Assembly: GCA_037176885.1 (NCBI GenBank)
Contig: JAWWNJ010000116.1
Span: 620,001-684,000, forward strand
Source of the DNA: Favolaschia claudopus
Taxonomy: Eukaryota; Basidiomycota; Agaricomycetes; Agaricales; Mycenaceae
DNA: 64,000 bases
Reading direction: 5' to 3'
Shown here: piece after piece, positions 54,410 to 64,000 of the stretch
Layout of the letters: each line of letters opens with the position of its first letter
How positions within the stretch are numbered: position 1 is the first letter of the stretch
Program-made: the position numbers and the translations under genes
Notes under the pieces: model-generated
What the model was told of the DNA's origin: nothing
Seen by the model: only the letters and a program-made list of their open reading frames with translations
Database searches by the model: none

Positions 54410-55110
54410 GTAATCATTCAGCTGCGGAAATATTAATGGGTCAAGAAACTCAAATCCGGCAAGTATATCCCGGATATCAAATCCATAGGTGTTCAGTTTG
54501 AAACCCAATATCTCTCGACGCTCCATATCCACCCTAAGCATCTGCCGAACCGTAGTTTCATTTTGTTTTTGCAGTCGTTGTATGTAGTAGAAAAGATGAC
54601 TCCATGTCTGAGTCTGGTTCATCATCTCAGACTACTTCCAACTCCCCAGGAGTTGGTAGAGTGTCGTTTGAATGCTGATGCTGAGCACCAGCACAGTCTT
54701 GTGCATATGCTTGAGCCCAACTGGCATGATTTTTCAGAAGTTCTTTTACTTCAGTGAATGGATGGTGAAGAATCATCCGAGCTTAACACCACTTTTCGTA
54801 GGTCTCTTCATCCTCTGGGTCACAGGCAAAGCGAGGCCAGATGTTGACAACATATGGAAGAGCGCCCTTTGAACCTCTCTCAGTATAAGTTTGACCTCGA
54901 TGGTTCCAATGTCTCAGAAAGTCAAGCAAACAAGTAGTTTTAAGCTTTTCTAGATCTGCCGCTTTAGTTGTTGTGCTCTGAAGTCGTGTCAGATATTTAT
55001 GAAGCATTCCAGTGCGTCGAGAAGTGTTTTTCTCAAAGTCAATTACGGTCGCCATCAAGTCCACGCTTTGAATTTCGGCCGAAGGATTTTCAGCGCGACT
55101 TTTCAACGCG
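54410..55110 (-). pseudogene. Helitron-type helicase fragment, linker region
   Basis: Minus strand from about 55106: SAEIQSVDLMATVIDFEKNT, then TCLLDFLRHWNHRGQTYTER, GALPYVVNIWPRFACDPEDE, ETYEKWC, a TAA, and ARMILHHPFTEVKELLKNHA. The block FPR-x-DPxDxxxYxxYCR-x-LHHPF is what I know from the segment between the Rep and helicase domains of fungal Helitron proteins. Two in-frame stops (near 54785 and 54628) and loss of both flanking domains show decay. Confidence 0.5.
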
Positions 55111-56370
55111 CGTCCTCTGCTTCATACCTCTGATACGCACCCTCTGGACCATATTCGTGATGCCCAACATGCCCAGGAGATGCGCTAGATACTTCAACCA
55201 GCGCAAAAATGGCAAGGGGGCCCGATAATCGATTTGCAAATGAAAAATCGGTTTCAAGCTGTTTTTGCAAGATACTCAGGGATTCTATCGTATTGGGTGG
55301 GACGGGGCGGGAGCGGTTTGGGACGTGCTGGACGCTTGTCCGGCGCCGTGGGTCGGATTCTGGCAAACGACTCGGTGGAACAGGCAGTACGTGCGTAATC
55401 CACTCACTAAAGCCACAGTCTCATATACCCCCTCTATTGTTCACACCCTTCATGGCCGCTCACCTCCGCCTTTTCTCCGGTACCGCTTCGAGTGTTTGTC
55501 TACGCGCTAGTCATTGGGGGAGCTTGCTCCCCCTTTTATCAGAGCGGACACCAAATGGTGATGGGGCTGTGCTGGAGCGTATGATGGGTGACGTAAATCA
55601 GAAACCGCCGTGATAAAACACGTTCCGAGAGCAATATCAGTGATGCGGCGTGATCCAGCATACGCCAGCGTGATCCAGCGTGATGCGGGACTGATTCCGG
55701 TGATGTAGCGCGGATTTTTGACAGCTGTGAACGCGTCTTCGCGGGCGCTAACGGTGTTGCTGAACGTAGGTTCTTCCTTCTCTGCAAAATTAGGTGGAAG
55801 TGAAGGCGTCAACAAGGCTTGGGAATTGAATTCCCCTCGCACTGTCTTGCGAGCAAGTTGCGATGAGGTTCAACAGTACAAGTTCTCAAAAAAGATACAC
55901 AGAACCGACTTTGAACCGACTTCCAGCTTAGGTCTGGACAACTCGATATAAGGGCCCTAGACCAAAATGAAAACATCGATCTCGAGACTGATATCGCGAG
56001 GCATGCGAGAAGTGCTCAACTAGCTTTACTTTGAGTAATGAGGACATTGAACTGAATGAACAATATTTTTATTGAGACTCTACATGTACGGAAGCATACA
56101 AGAACCAGATAACTGTGTATGCACTTTTTAAATCTACCCCACTACCTCATCTCGTTGAATATTCAGATTCGCACAAGCTCCCCCACCTGTAGGCCGGGAC
56201 ACCGGCATACAAAACTTACGTTACGGTACACGCGGTCTACGGCATGGAACTATACAACATTGCTCTGTATTGGTGAAGATATGGAGACCTCAGAATGCAA
56301 TGTCTGTGCCCTACACACGTAGAGTACTAGATGCCTTCAGAAACGGATGTACAGCAAGCTACAATTTACC
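55111..56370. other. No intact gene; possible upstream Helitron remnant
   Basis: The minus frame 55366-55103 contains FANRLSGPLAIFALVEVSSA, which resembles the plus-strand reading PFLAILAFVGGSRAS near 56420, so both may be the same Helitron region. 55620-55700 has several CGTGATCCAGC-like repeats. 56170-56220 resembles 8082-8140. Confidence 0.4.
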
Positions 56371-56660
56371 ATACAATTCAAAGCGTGGACTTGTTGGCAC
56401 GCCACTACCAGAACCTTTCCTGGCCATTCTCGCGTTTGTAGGAGGTTCTAGGGCATCGCCCAGACATAGTAAGCGTTGTGGATTGGGTACAGAGAACGTG
56501 TATTAGAGGTAGAAAGCATAGGTCAGTGCGCAAGAAAGTTGCGCAGAAAATCGTTCGGCCGAATTCAAAGCGTGGACTTGAATGGCAACCGTAGTACGGT
56601 CAATCTCAGCATCTTCTTCCTCACCTGGACTCACATTGAGGCTGCGCAATTGGCGAGACG
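56371..56660 (+). pseudogene. Second Helitron-type fragment, opposite strand
   Basis: Plus strand: PFLAILAFVGGSRASPRHS (about 56415), then TTCGGCCGAATTCAAAGCGT with GGACTTGAATGGCAACCGTA at 56562-56600, which is the same DNA as the minus-strand reading at about 55083-55040 (SAEIQSVDLMATV). Frames are broken. It continues to a T-run at 56700. Confidence 0.4.
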
Positions 56661-56969
56661 AGTGAAGCATTGGACAATTCAAAAGGACATGACAAGTTTC
56701 TTTTTTTTTTTTTCTTGAATCCTTGTTATTTGCCCTTCGTCCCTAAAGACATGGTAGGCATACTCGGTACTTTAGCGTCATATGTAATCGGTATCAATGC
56801 ATAATTTGGTAAGCGGCGGTACTCTGCTTATCATGCCGCGTTGGCAGGGATTGGCCTGAGCTTCCGGAGAGAGAGGATTTCTAAGCCAAGCCATCATTTA
56901 TTGGGCTTGAACTCCGAAAACGGAGCTCGCTACACTCCACCGGGAAGGCGGGAGAGCCGAGGCAGCCCC

Positions 56970-59424
56970 CTACGTATCTACAGGATACAGAACAACTGTA
57001 GCTACGTGAGTGCGCATGAAAATAGCAAGATAGACTAGGAGTGGGTGGGTGGGACACAAAAATGAGCTATGACGACGACGGGAAGCCTGAGTTGGTGGGT
57101 GATCAATGGAGCCAGACAGTAGGCAGGTAGAGATGGCTTCGTTATCAATACGGAAGACAACCTCAAAGCCAGTCCAGCAGTGGCCCCAGATCTCCGCAGC
57201 ACGCAGGACTGCGCGCATCTCCTTCCAATGGATTGGATGACGACGGTAGCGTGCTGGCACTGGCTCAGTGAAGAACAGGTCAACACCTGCCCAATGTCCA
57301 CCAATACCAAGCTTGCCACTGGCATCAGTGAAAACCTCGAAGCTGATACGAGGAGGTCCAATCACATAAATGCCATTGAAAGTTGGCAGGAATGAGTTCC
57401 ACCAAGCAATGTCAAGCTTGGCAGAGGCAGGAAGGCGACGGCGTTGGCGACGGGGAAGGAAGGCGAGACTCCGCAGGAAGTCTCGGATGCGACGGGTGAA
57501 AAAGCGACCAACGGGAATCACGGACTGAGCAAAAACGAGGTGACCACACAATTGCTCGAGTACGTAGTGGCTAGCGGAACCCCGGGACAGACACTGATTG
57601 AGCAGCAAAAGAAGCCGACCAAGCTTGTCTGCGGGAAGGCGTGCCTGCATCTTCACGGTGTCAAGCTCAATGCCGAGAAACTCGAGGCAGTGAGTGGGCC
57701 CCTCCTCCTTATCACCGGATATTGAAAAACCAAGCTCTGCAGCTACAGAGCGGAAAACAGCACGACCATGCTCAGCATATGCCAAACCCTTGGAGGCAGG
57801 GGTGACATTGATCCAGTCATCCAGGTAATGCTGGATGAGCTTCATGACTTCATCACGAGACAGTAGAATCCAGTGATGAGCCTCCGCAAAGTAATTGTAC
57901 AGGCGTGGACCAGTACGAATACCGAACGGCAGGAAGATGTCCAGGAATAGACGCATCTTCCACTCAAAGCCCATCAGATGTACATGGTCTGGGTGAATTG
58001 GAATAGAGAGGTTGCGCAAAAGCCATACGAGCCATCTGGTGGCTTTTGGCGTGTGCGCAGCCGATGGCTCCAATGGCTGCTGATCTTGGGCATTCTGTTC
58101 ACAACTACATCAAAACCATCTGTGCTTATCTAGATAAAGCCCGGTGATGAACTGCGGACCTTCGTGACAGGCAATACCCAGACAGTGAGGGAGAGACCAC
58201 TCAAGCAGAGAAACTGTTGTTGATGCCATAAATTAACCGTGGATTCTGGTGATTTGAGGAAGCCCATGACAGCTACTACACACTCTGCGGATATGTTGCA
58301 TACAATATAGGTATGATGCTTAAACGTCCAAGAATTAGGAGCCATATGCTGCGCACACGCCCAAAGCCATCTGGTGGCTCGTATGGCTTTTGCGCAAACA
58401 GGTTAATATGCCTGAACGCTGCCTCCAGATCTGCCTTGTAGAGGAAGGATCCAGGGCCTGCCTTCCGTACACGGTCAATAGCCCCCATGACAGCCTCGTA
58501 GACCAGATGGCCGTACTCAGCAGGGATCGCGTCATTGACTGAGGATCCAGGAGGATATGAGAGGTGATGGATCCGACGACGTTTCTCGCTATATTTCTTG
58601 GGCACGGAGCCCAGCGGAGAAAGGACAGGCTTAACAGTATCAGCCATGTCTGTGATGTCAATGATACGCCCAAGAGAGACCTCATGGGCAATATCCTTGT
58701 CCACTGTCTCGGGGAACGCAAGCGCGGATGGAAGAGGGGCAGGGGCAGAAGGAGATGGAGAGGGCATAAGCATAGGATCCACACCTAAGAGGACACCGTG
58801 GCGGATAGCAGAGACAAGGGTCTCAGCGAAGGAGCGATCTGGGTAGTCTGCGAGCGCACGAGCCCACGCCTCGTGGTGAAGCTTCGTCGGAGGCATGGGT
58901 TTTGAATGCGGAGTAGTGAGAGGGAAGAGTAGGTCCGTGTTGGGGCGTGCCGGGGGCGGGGATTGCGCCATAACCTCAATCGGGGAGAGAGGGCGGTCAG
59001 AATCGGCTGTATGGGTGACTAGGGGAGGAGATGGGACTTTCCTGCTCAAATCTGAGCGAGGAGAGCCAGAAGCATCTCCCCCTCGCTCACCCGGCTTCAA
59101 TAACGCGCCATCAGGGGGATTTTCCTGAGGCAGGACTGGCCGAGCTACGTCCGGGGGGTTTGAGGAACGGCGCGCGCAAAAAGGCGCGGTGTGGTGACGA
59201 CTACCGCAATGAGAGCAGACATGGCGGCGTAGGCACTGGCGGCGACCTTCCCAGCAGCCTCCTACGCGATTGTGGCCCCAGCAGATCTGTGCACGTACTC
59301 GCGTTCCGTTCTCCATCAAAATCCTTCCATCCGTCGGAGGCGTCCAGTGCCCACGATCTTCATGGTGCCAGCTGAGTAGTCCATTGACCTTGACGAGTCT
59401 GAAGCCGGGCCGGAGAGAAGGCAT
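56970..59424 (-). pseudogene. Gag-RT-RNase H polyprotein, copy 2, interrupted and 3'-truncated
   Basis: Start MPSLRPGFRLVKVNGLLSWH at 59424, the zinc-finger cluster CWGHNRVGGCWEGRRQC and HVCSHC, then the RT up to YKADLEAAFRH, where a 399-bp element (58006-58404) enters. After it the domain resumes with IPIHPDHVHLMGFEWKMRLF, HYLDDWINVTP and RNase H (FEVFTDASGKLGIGGHW, FRIDNEAIS). It breaks off after SGSIDHPPTQA and runs into the terminal repeat instead of reaching DENSVADALSR. Apart from these two events the frame is open and close to copy 1. Confidence 0.78.
58006..58404 (-). mobile_element. TATT-flanked element, 399 bp, copy C, inside the RT gene
   Basis: Reverse-oriented copy of 26095 and 54003. 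AATA (TATT on the other strand) is duplicated at 58002-58005 and 58405-58408. The empty site is present in copy 1 of the retroelement at about 50519-50526 (GGGAATATGCC), which proves a clean insertion with a 4-bp duplication. Confidence 0.9.
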
Positions 59425-59660
59425 CGAAGTCGACCAGCCGAAGGTGGGGGAGGGAACGAAGAGGCAGCGCAAGCACCCAAGAAGAGAAAGGAAACAAAAG
59501 AAAATGACACAAAAATGAGCTATGACGACGACGGGGGGGGAAGACTAGGGCCCGGGGAGAAGACTAAGGTCGCACAGGAGGGAGGAGGGGGAGTCACCGA
59601 GCCAAAAGCACGACGGGGTGGAGGCCGGCGAGACGAAAAAGAGATGGAGCATGTGATAGA

Positions 59661-60342
59661 TGGGATCACCTTTGCCAATCCCGCTGCTCTCTTCAGACCT
59701 TTCATGATGAACGTATGCGCAAGATGCGCGTGCTATGGTAGAGAATCCGTCGGAGTGGTCTCTGGAGAGCTCAGTACGTTCTACAGTACTGGGTGATGAA
59801 TCCCCACACACTCCAGCAGCTCTTGTTGCGATCGAGCTCTACCGGCTTCCAGCCACCTCGGTGTATTTTCTGATATAACCAATCCCATTCCTCCTCTGGT
59901 AACCCTCTTTGATTGGGCGGAAACATGTGACTCTATAGCCCTTCTTAAGGCCTTTAACTTGCCTTTAACACTGTCCGAGGGTGATTATTAATATGCACAA
60001 TGTGGACAGAATTTTTCGTGGTAGATGTGTTCAGACGTACAATACAGTCCACTCAGAGCTGCAATTTGAGCTGTTACGTATTGAGCCACTTATGGTGCCA
60101 AGATCTGAACATAGTCTGCCGCAAACCTGGCGGAAAAGCCACAAATAAGATTGGTTCAAGTGGAGGGTATACCATATTATCATGTAGAATATCCTTCTAT
60201 GTCCTCCGTTCCCCCAGAAATGTCTGACAATGATGAAAAGGTCAGAATTGATGGGAATTTTCATAAAAAGGCAAGCAACATCGTAGTATGAAATAACCGT
60301 AGATGTCCCACCTTGGGTACAAGATCTCATGGTCCCCAATAC
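59661..60342. other. No gene identified
   Basis: A 102-codon minus frame (60339-60031) and shorter ones show no domain. Confidence 0.4.
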
Positions 60343-60344
60343 TA

Positions 60345-61025
60345 CTGTAGTATTTCATTCAAATCGTTAATCACGCGTCACGCACCCCCTGTCGAGTCGA
60401 TTTTTCGCCCTATGTCACGCCTCACACGGGCCTTTGTCGAATGTGTCTTTCGGTTCGCAAAATCCGTCCAAAATACTGTGTGGGTCAAAAAATTGCTCTG
60501 CTAGTCAGCACGACCATTTGGGCAGCTCTCTTTAATTTCTTCCGTTTGACTCCCCCAGTTCAAGCTGATTCAACCACTTGTTCAACGGTTAGGGAAGGTT
60601 TCCTTTTTTCAAGGAGGAAAATAAGCGTAACTCTTTTCAATAATCTTAGAATAATCAGGACTTACATGTTCTTAGGCTCCTGGTGGACGATTTGGGGGAT
60701 TAGCCTGTTTGCGAAGCAGCCATTGAATGGCTAATGGCTAAACAAGTGTCCAGATTCCGGCGTATTGACAAAAGACACCCCCAGTCCGAGTACCCGAACT
60801 TCATTCCAGACAGCTCCTCTTGACTTCTACATGAAAGCTTGGCCAATCAAAGTTTCCTAATGCGGAAATCGGTAGCCATTCAATGGCTCCAATGGCTCTT
60901 CGCAAGCCCTCTATTGTCGAATTTTTCCGTCGCGTCACGCTGCGCCAGACCTTCTGTCGAAATATCGAATTGGTTCGCGGGTGTCACGCGTCACCCACCG
61001 TGTCGATTTGATCGAAATACTACAG
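60345..61025. mobile_element. TA-flanked CTGTAGTATTTC element, 681 bp, with nested TATT element
   Basis: Ends CTGTAGTATTTCATTCAAAT and the reverse complement CTGTAGTATTTCGATCAAAT; TA at 60343-60344 and 61026-61027. Subterminal CACGCGTCACGCACCCCC and GTCACGCGTCACCCACC lie near each end. About 470 bp without the inner element. No transposase. Confidence 0.76.
60702..60911. mobile_element. TATT-flanked miniature element, 210 bp, short subfamily
   Basis: Left end AGCCTGTTTGCGAAGCAGCC with ATTGAATGGCTAATGGCT, right end ATGGCTCTTCGCAAGCCCTC. Flanks GATT (60698-60701) and TATT (60912-60915) match in three of four bases. Its middle is homologous to 16344-16542. Confidence 0.7.
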
Positions 61026-61027
61026 TA

Positions 61028-61970
61028 GGGTAGCCCCTGGACATTTCAAATTAATATTTTCTTAAAATTGAGATTTCGCAAGAAAAACCAGAAAAACAGT
61101 TTATTTGGCTGCAGCTGTTCTGCCGAGGTCATATTTTGTGCCCGCAAAAATGATGCCTGGAGGGCAGGTGAGAGTATATAACAGCGGTTTACAGTCTCCT
61201 CTATCCCTCACCAACAAGTTTAGAATGATATAACTCTTGCTTTCCGTCTGAAAGTCTCATGAATTGTGATGCATAAAGATTATCCGTCAATTTCGGCACC
61301 ATGAGTCAAAAGTAATCACTCTGTATTTTGTCGTCAAGTAGATTTACCATTCTTCAAGAAGGTGTATGGAAGGAAGACATACATATCTACTTCTTCCATT
61401 CATAAAACTTGGATTCTTGCCCCTATTAATTTGTTGTATGCAATGATTTTATCAGGTTTCATCAAAATATGACAAGGAAAGTTTATCTGATTATACAGGG
61501 AGTACCACCTGGTTATGCACCGGATTTCTTTTGTATTGGAGGGCAATAGATGCCAAAGATTATGTCTACCTACTTGAGATGGTACAATACTACATACAAA
61601 TTTCATCGAAAATAATCGAATTTTCGGTTACTTTCTGTGATGACGAGTAGAAGGTCCAGGAGCACTTCAATCACCGGAAAAAGAGGCAGATGTCCTTGGA
61701 ATAGGCCCCTTTTTATTAAGCTCACCAGGTAGTACTTGGTCCTGAAGTATCCTGTCCGGACACCTTGAGGACGAAAGCGAGGCAAAGTGATGGGAATTTC
61801 CTTTTTAGGAATGCAAATAAATTCGTCGCGGCTGTATATAGTAGTCGTGTGAATATGCAGTAGAATTTGAGAATTGTGACTGGTGTGACCTTACGCGTCT
61901 GCCTCTACGCGCTTTTCTGCCTGCTTTTTCGTCTCGTTAATACGCCGCCCACCGTAGCGCCTCACACAAC
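61028..61970. other. No gene; two orphan element ends
   Basis: 61622-61652 reads TTTCGGTTACTTTCTGTGAT and GACGAGTAG, one end of the family at 24629. 61792-61843 (GGGAATTTCCTTTTTAGGAA, AAATTCGTCGCGGCTGTA) is one Harbinger-type terminus as at 43936. Neither has a visible partner. Confidence 0.5.
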
Positions 61971-62220
61971 ATGTCGCAAGCCGTCTCCAACGGCTCTGCC
62001 CCACCGCTTCAAACTACCGGCAATGCCGTTTGGCTGCATGCCGACAACATCGCTCTTCTTGAGTGTCTCAAACAGAACAAAATCGGCTGCTGCCGACAAT
62101 GGTACATTCAAGCTGACCACCTTGCGTGCGGCCTGTGCCTCTGTTAATAAAGTGCGCACCAAAGGCGGTCCGATGACTGCAAAATCCTGTCAAGGAAAAT
62201 ACAAGACGGTACGAGCTTAC
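61971..62220 (+). pseudogene. Myb/SANT-like DNA-binding domain protein, frameshifted fragment
   Basis: ATG 61971 begins MSQAVSNGSAPPLQTTGNAV and WLHADNIALLECLKQNKIG; one base off, at about 62088, the domain continues AADNGTFKLTTLRAACASVN, KVRTKGGPMTAKSCQGKYKT. The W-x(n)-LLECL...F...C...KYK pattern is that of the Myb/SANT-like domain found beside fungal transposases. A GTACGA donor-like site follows at 62210. It lies next to an orphan Harbinger terminus (61843), so it probably belonged to that element. Confidence 0.55.
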
Positions 62221-63540
62221 ATTAGAATCTATCTCATATGTGGACGTTTTGGGTTAGGGCACAATAGTGAGCACAGTGTGCTCACTACTGTACTGCGGAA
62301 CTAGCTCAGAACCATTTTCGAGCTCGACGAAAGTATCTACATAATTGACAGAGTTCTAATTATAGTAGCGCAGAATCATTGAACTCACCTCGATATTGTT
62401 TCATTTGACCTCTGGAAACGTTCGCCAACGTGCCGAATGGACAATCCGGTCACACAAGTGTATAGAAAGATGGCAACTTGTTCCTCGAGCGAACTCTTTT
62501 TGAGTGTTTTAATCCTCCAAGTGTGCGGAGTCTGGCTATCAGGGCAAGAAAACATGCAGCCGCATTCCTAGCTCTGTCTTGATTCTGTCCGGATGCCCCA
62601 GAACGAGCTACCAGCTTTTGCGTTGTTCCAGGTGAACTCCAGCAAAACTTTCCTCCTTGTCAATGTTTGCGGCGCATCATTGCGTGGAGCTGCCGCTTGC
62701 CAAGGATAAAAATTCTGCTGTTCATTCACCTGAAACATCTCCAAAGCTTCCGAGTCCTTGGCCATAGTTCATGGGGCTAAATGATTTTCCTGCTTTTAAA
62801 TACACTGTGAGTTGGGTTGCGGGCGCCGGCCCGGACGGCTGGGGTTTTCCACCCCAGACCCCGACCGCTGCGCGGGGCTTTCCGCTCGCCGCGGGGGCCC
62901 ACTGTTAACCAGACTCCAGAGCCACCCTAAAACTTCAAGGCCGAGAAAAGCCGCAGTCCTAAGCGAGCGGACAGCCAATCTTGTTGGTTAATAGCGATTG
63001 GTCTTCCCCATAGCACCCTAACGTCGTCCTCCAGCCCACGAACTTCTGTTATCATCAAAGCAACCTCGAGTTCTCCGTGGCGTTTCACTTGTGCCAGAGG
63101 TGTTGGAAGAGGATCTCCGCATCTTTTGTTCCCATCATACCACGAAGGTGGTTGTTTTCACAAGCCACTAGTGACTGATACTACTTGAGGTCATTTTCGG
63201 GGTGGCCAGATGTGAATTGTAGTACTGGTAACCAAAGGCCGGATGACATTGGGATGACAGGTGCAACTTGAATTGAATAAAGGCGGCGCGGGGCCTCTCG
63301 CTGAGGGCCGTAGAGCCCAGAGAGCCGCGAATCACAGAATGCACGGAGGGGAGGCCATGACCATGAGCTTTCCGTGCGTCTTGAAGTCGCAAACAAGCAC
63401 CAGCGTCGTCAATGAGCGAGTACCGTAGCTGTCAAGGTGTCAATGCACATAATGTCACAGTCACTGATTGTGACATTATGTGCTTCCGCCCAACGCATTT
63501 CCGGTTCGCCAGCTCAGCTCACGACACCTGTCTCGGTAAC
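62221..63540. other. No gene identified; repeats and hairpins
   Basis: 62265-62290 is the palindrome AGTGAGCACAGTGTGCTCACT-like. 62628-62762 is the partner of 22741-22870. 62822-62905 is GC-rich (GGGCGCCGGCCCGGACGG, CCCCAGACCCCGACCG). 63438-63482 is a hairpin: GCACATAATGTCACA, short loop, TGTGACATTATGTGC. Confidence 0.5.
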
Positions 63541-63671
63541 CCAGACGTTATAGCGTGACCTTGTAAATTGCTTGAGGGCGGTTTCCTATCTTATCTCTCT
63601 CGGAATTGATCCGGCGGAGTTTCAATAAATGATAAGAGAATATGAGGCAACGATCACACTATAACGTCTGG
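63541..63671. mobile_element. Possible 131-bp inverted-repeat element
   Basis: CCAGACGTTATAGCGTGA at the left is mirrored by TCACACTATAACGTCTGG at the right. No target duplication visible. Confidence 0.5.
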
Positions 63672-64000
63672 GGCATTTGGTGTAGTAACACCCCCCATAC
63701 GGTCACATCAGTCACTCGTGTCATTCGCATCACCGGGACACAGACCCGTACCTGGCTTCGACTTCGACGCGCCGCCTTTCTGGAGCTCTGCTGCCCATTC
63801 GAATGCCCCCGGAACACGATCACGCCAAACGCGCGGCAGATTCCCAACAACTCTGAATCTTACAGGAAGCACGCGAAAAAACGCGTAAACAACGCGACTA
63901 TGATTCGGAAAAAACGCGTCAGAAACTGGCGTCTCTCTTCGAAGAGCAGACTGGAAAACAAGCTCATAAATGGCAAATAGACGTGTCGGAGGCTCTCATC
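63672..64000. other. No gene identified at the window end
   Basis: A plus frame of 112 codons (63642-63980) becomes Lys/Arg-rich (HAKKRVNNATMIRKKRVRNW) and runs close to the window edge; it overlaps the small inverted-repeat element, so its start is doubtful. It could be the basic end of a larger coding region. Confidence 0.3.

Larger units (their letters stand above)
56848..59660 (-). mobile_element. DIRS-like retroelement, copy 2, split by a TATT element
   Basis: Same organisation as copy 1: the 119-bp GGATTGGCCTGAGCTT block at 56848, the GTGAGTGCGC/GGGTGGGTGG block at 57005-57053, the coding region, and at 59505-59660 sequence like the start of the 428-bp repeat (AGCCAAAAGCACGAC, GATGGGATCACCTTTGCCAA). 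The end of RNase H is deleted. It is more diverged from its terminal sequences than copy 1 and does not have two clean direct repeats. Confidence 0.65.

Noticed and set aside
63421..63482. CRISPR-like or regulatory repeat
   Set aside because: A single hairpin, not an array; the host is eukaryotic.

Overview
The window looks like a transposon-dense, gene-poor stretch of a basidiomycete genome, most likely an Agaricomycete. The grounds are short (about 45-65 nt) GT-AG introns in every convincing gene, a KDZ-type transposase, DIRS-type reverse transcriptases with a zinc-finger Gag, an intron-bearing IS630/Tc1 transposase, a Zn2Cys6 regulator with the basidiomycete-style block RKRGPPKGY, and an F-box/leucine-rich protein of the kind expanded in mushrooms. 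No tRNA, rRNA, CRISPR or bacterial-type operon was seen. All identities come from reading translations; no database search was possible.

Cellular genes are few. (1) A DSN1/MIS13-like kinetochore gene (about 421-1402, minus) whose 3' end runs into KDZ transposase sequence. (2) A Zn2Cys6 transcription factor in at least three exons (18071-19879, plus). (3) An apparently intact two-exon F-box gene (28904-29888, minus). (4) A possible spliced gene of unknown function near 52.3-52.8 kb (minus).

Most of the rest is mobile DNA in nests. 1-7 kb: KDZ fragment, a hAT-type miniature element with an 8-bp target duplication, a GC-rich foldback split by a TA-flanked element, and a 2.1-kb foldback carrying a 299-bp TA element. 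8.5-10.3 kb: broken DIRS-like Gag/RT. 13-17.8 kb: a deleted IS630-type element, a 706-bp hAT element, a 199-bp TATT-flanked element, a pogo-like element and a long-TIR element. 20-21.3 kb: a nearly complete IS630-type transposase with one nonsense codon and a lost first catalytic Asp. 23-31 kb: hAT, TA-flanked, Harbinger-derived and TATT-flanked miniature elements around the F-box gene. 31.2-35 kb: a long pyrimidine-biased non-coding tract, followed by a decayed KDZ C-terminal half (35-37.1 kb). 38-46.5 kb: nested TA elements and a two-gene PIF/Harbinger element with decayed transposase. 48.7-59.7 kb: two related DIRS-like retroelements with no recombinase gene in between their repeats, Helitron helicase remnants, and two copies of the TATT-flanked element, one of which splits the second retroelement. 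60-64 kb: further TA and TATT elements and a broken Myb/SANT-like gene.

The most useful structural result is that several insertions have their empty site preserved in the same window (2.3 kb against 3.3 kb, 38.4 kb against 5.5 kb, 46.0 kb, 58.0 kb against 50.5 kb). These fix exact element ends and target duplications: TA for many families, 8 bp for hAT, and TATT for one family whose superfamily I cannot assign.
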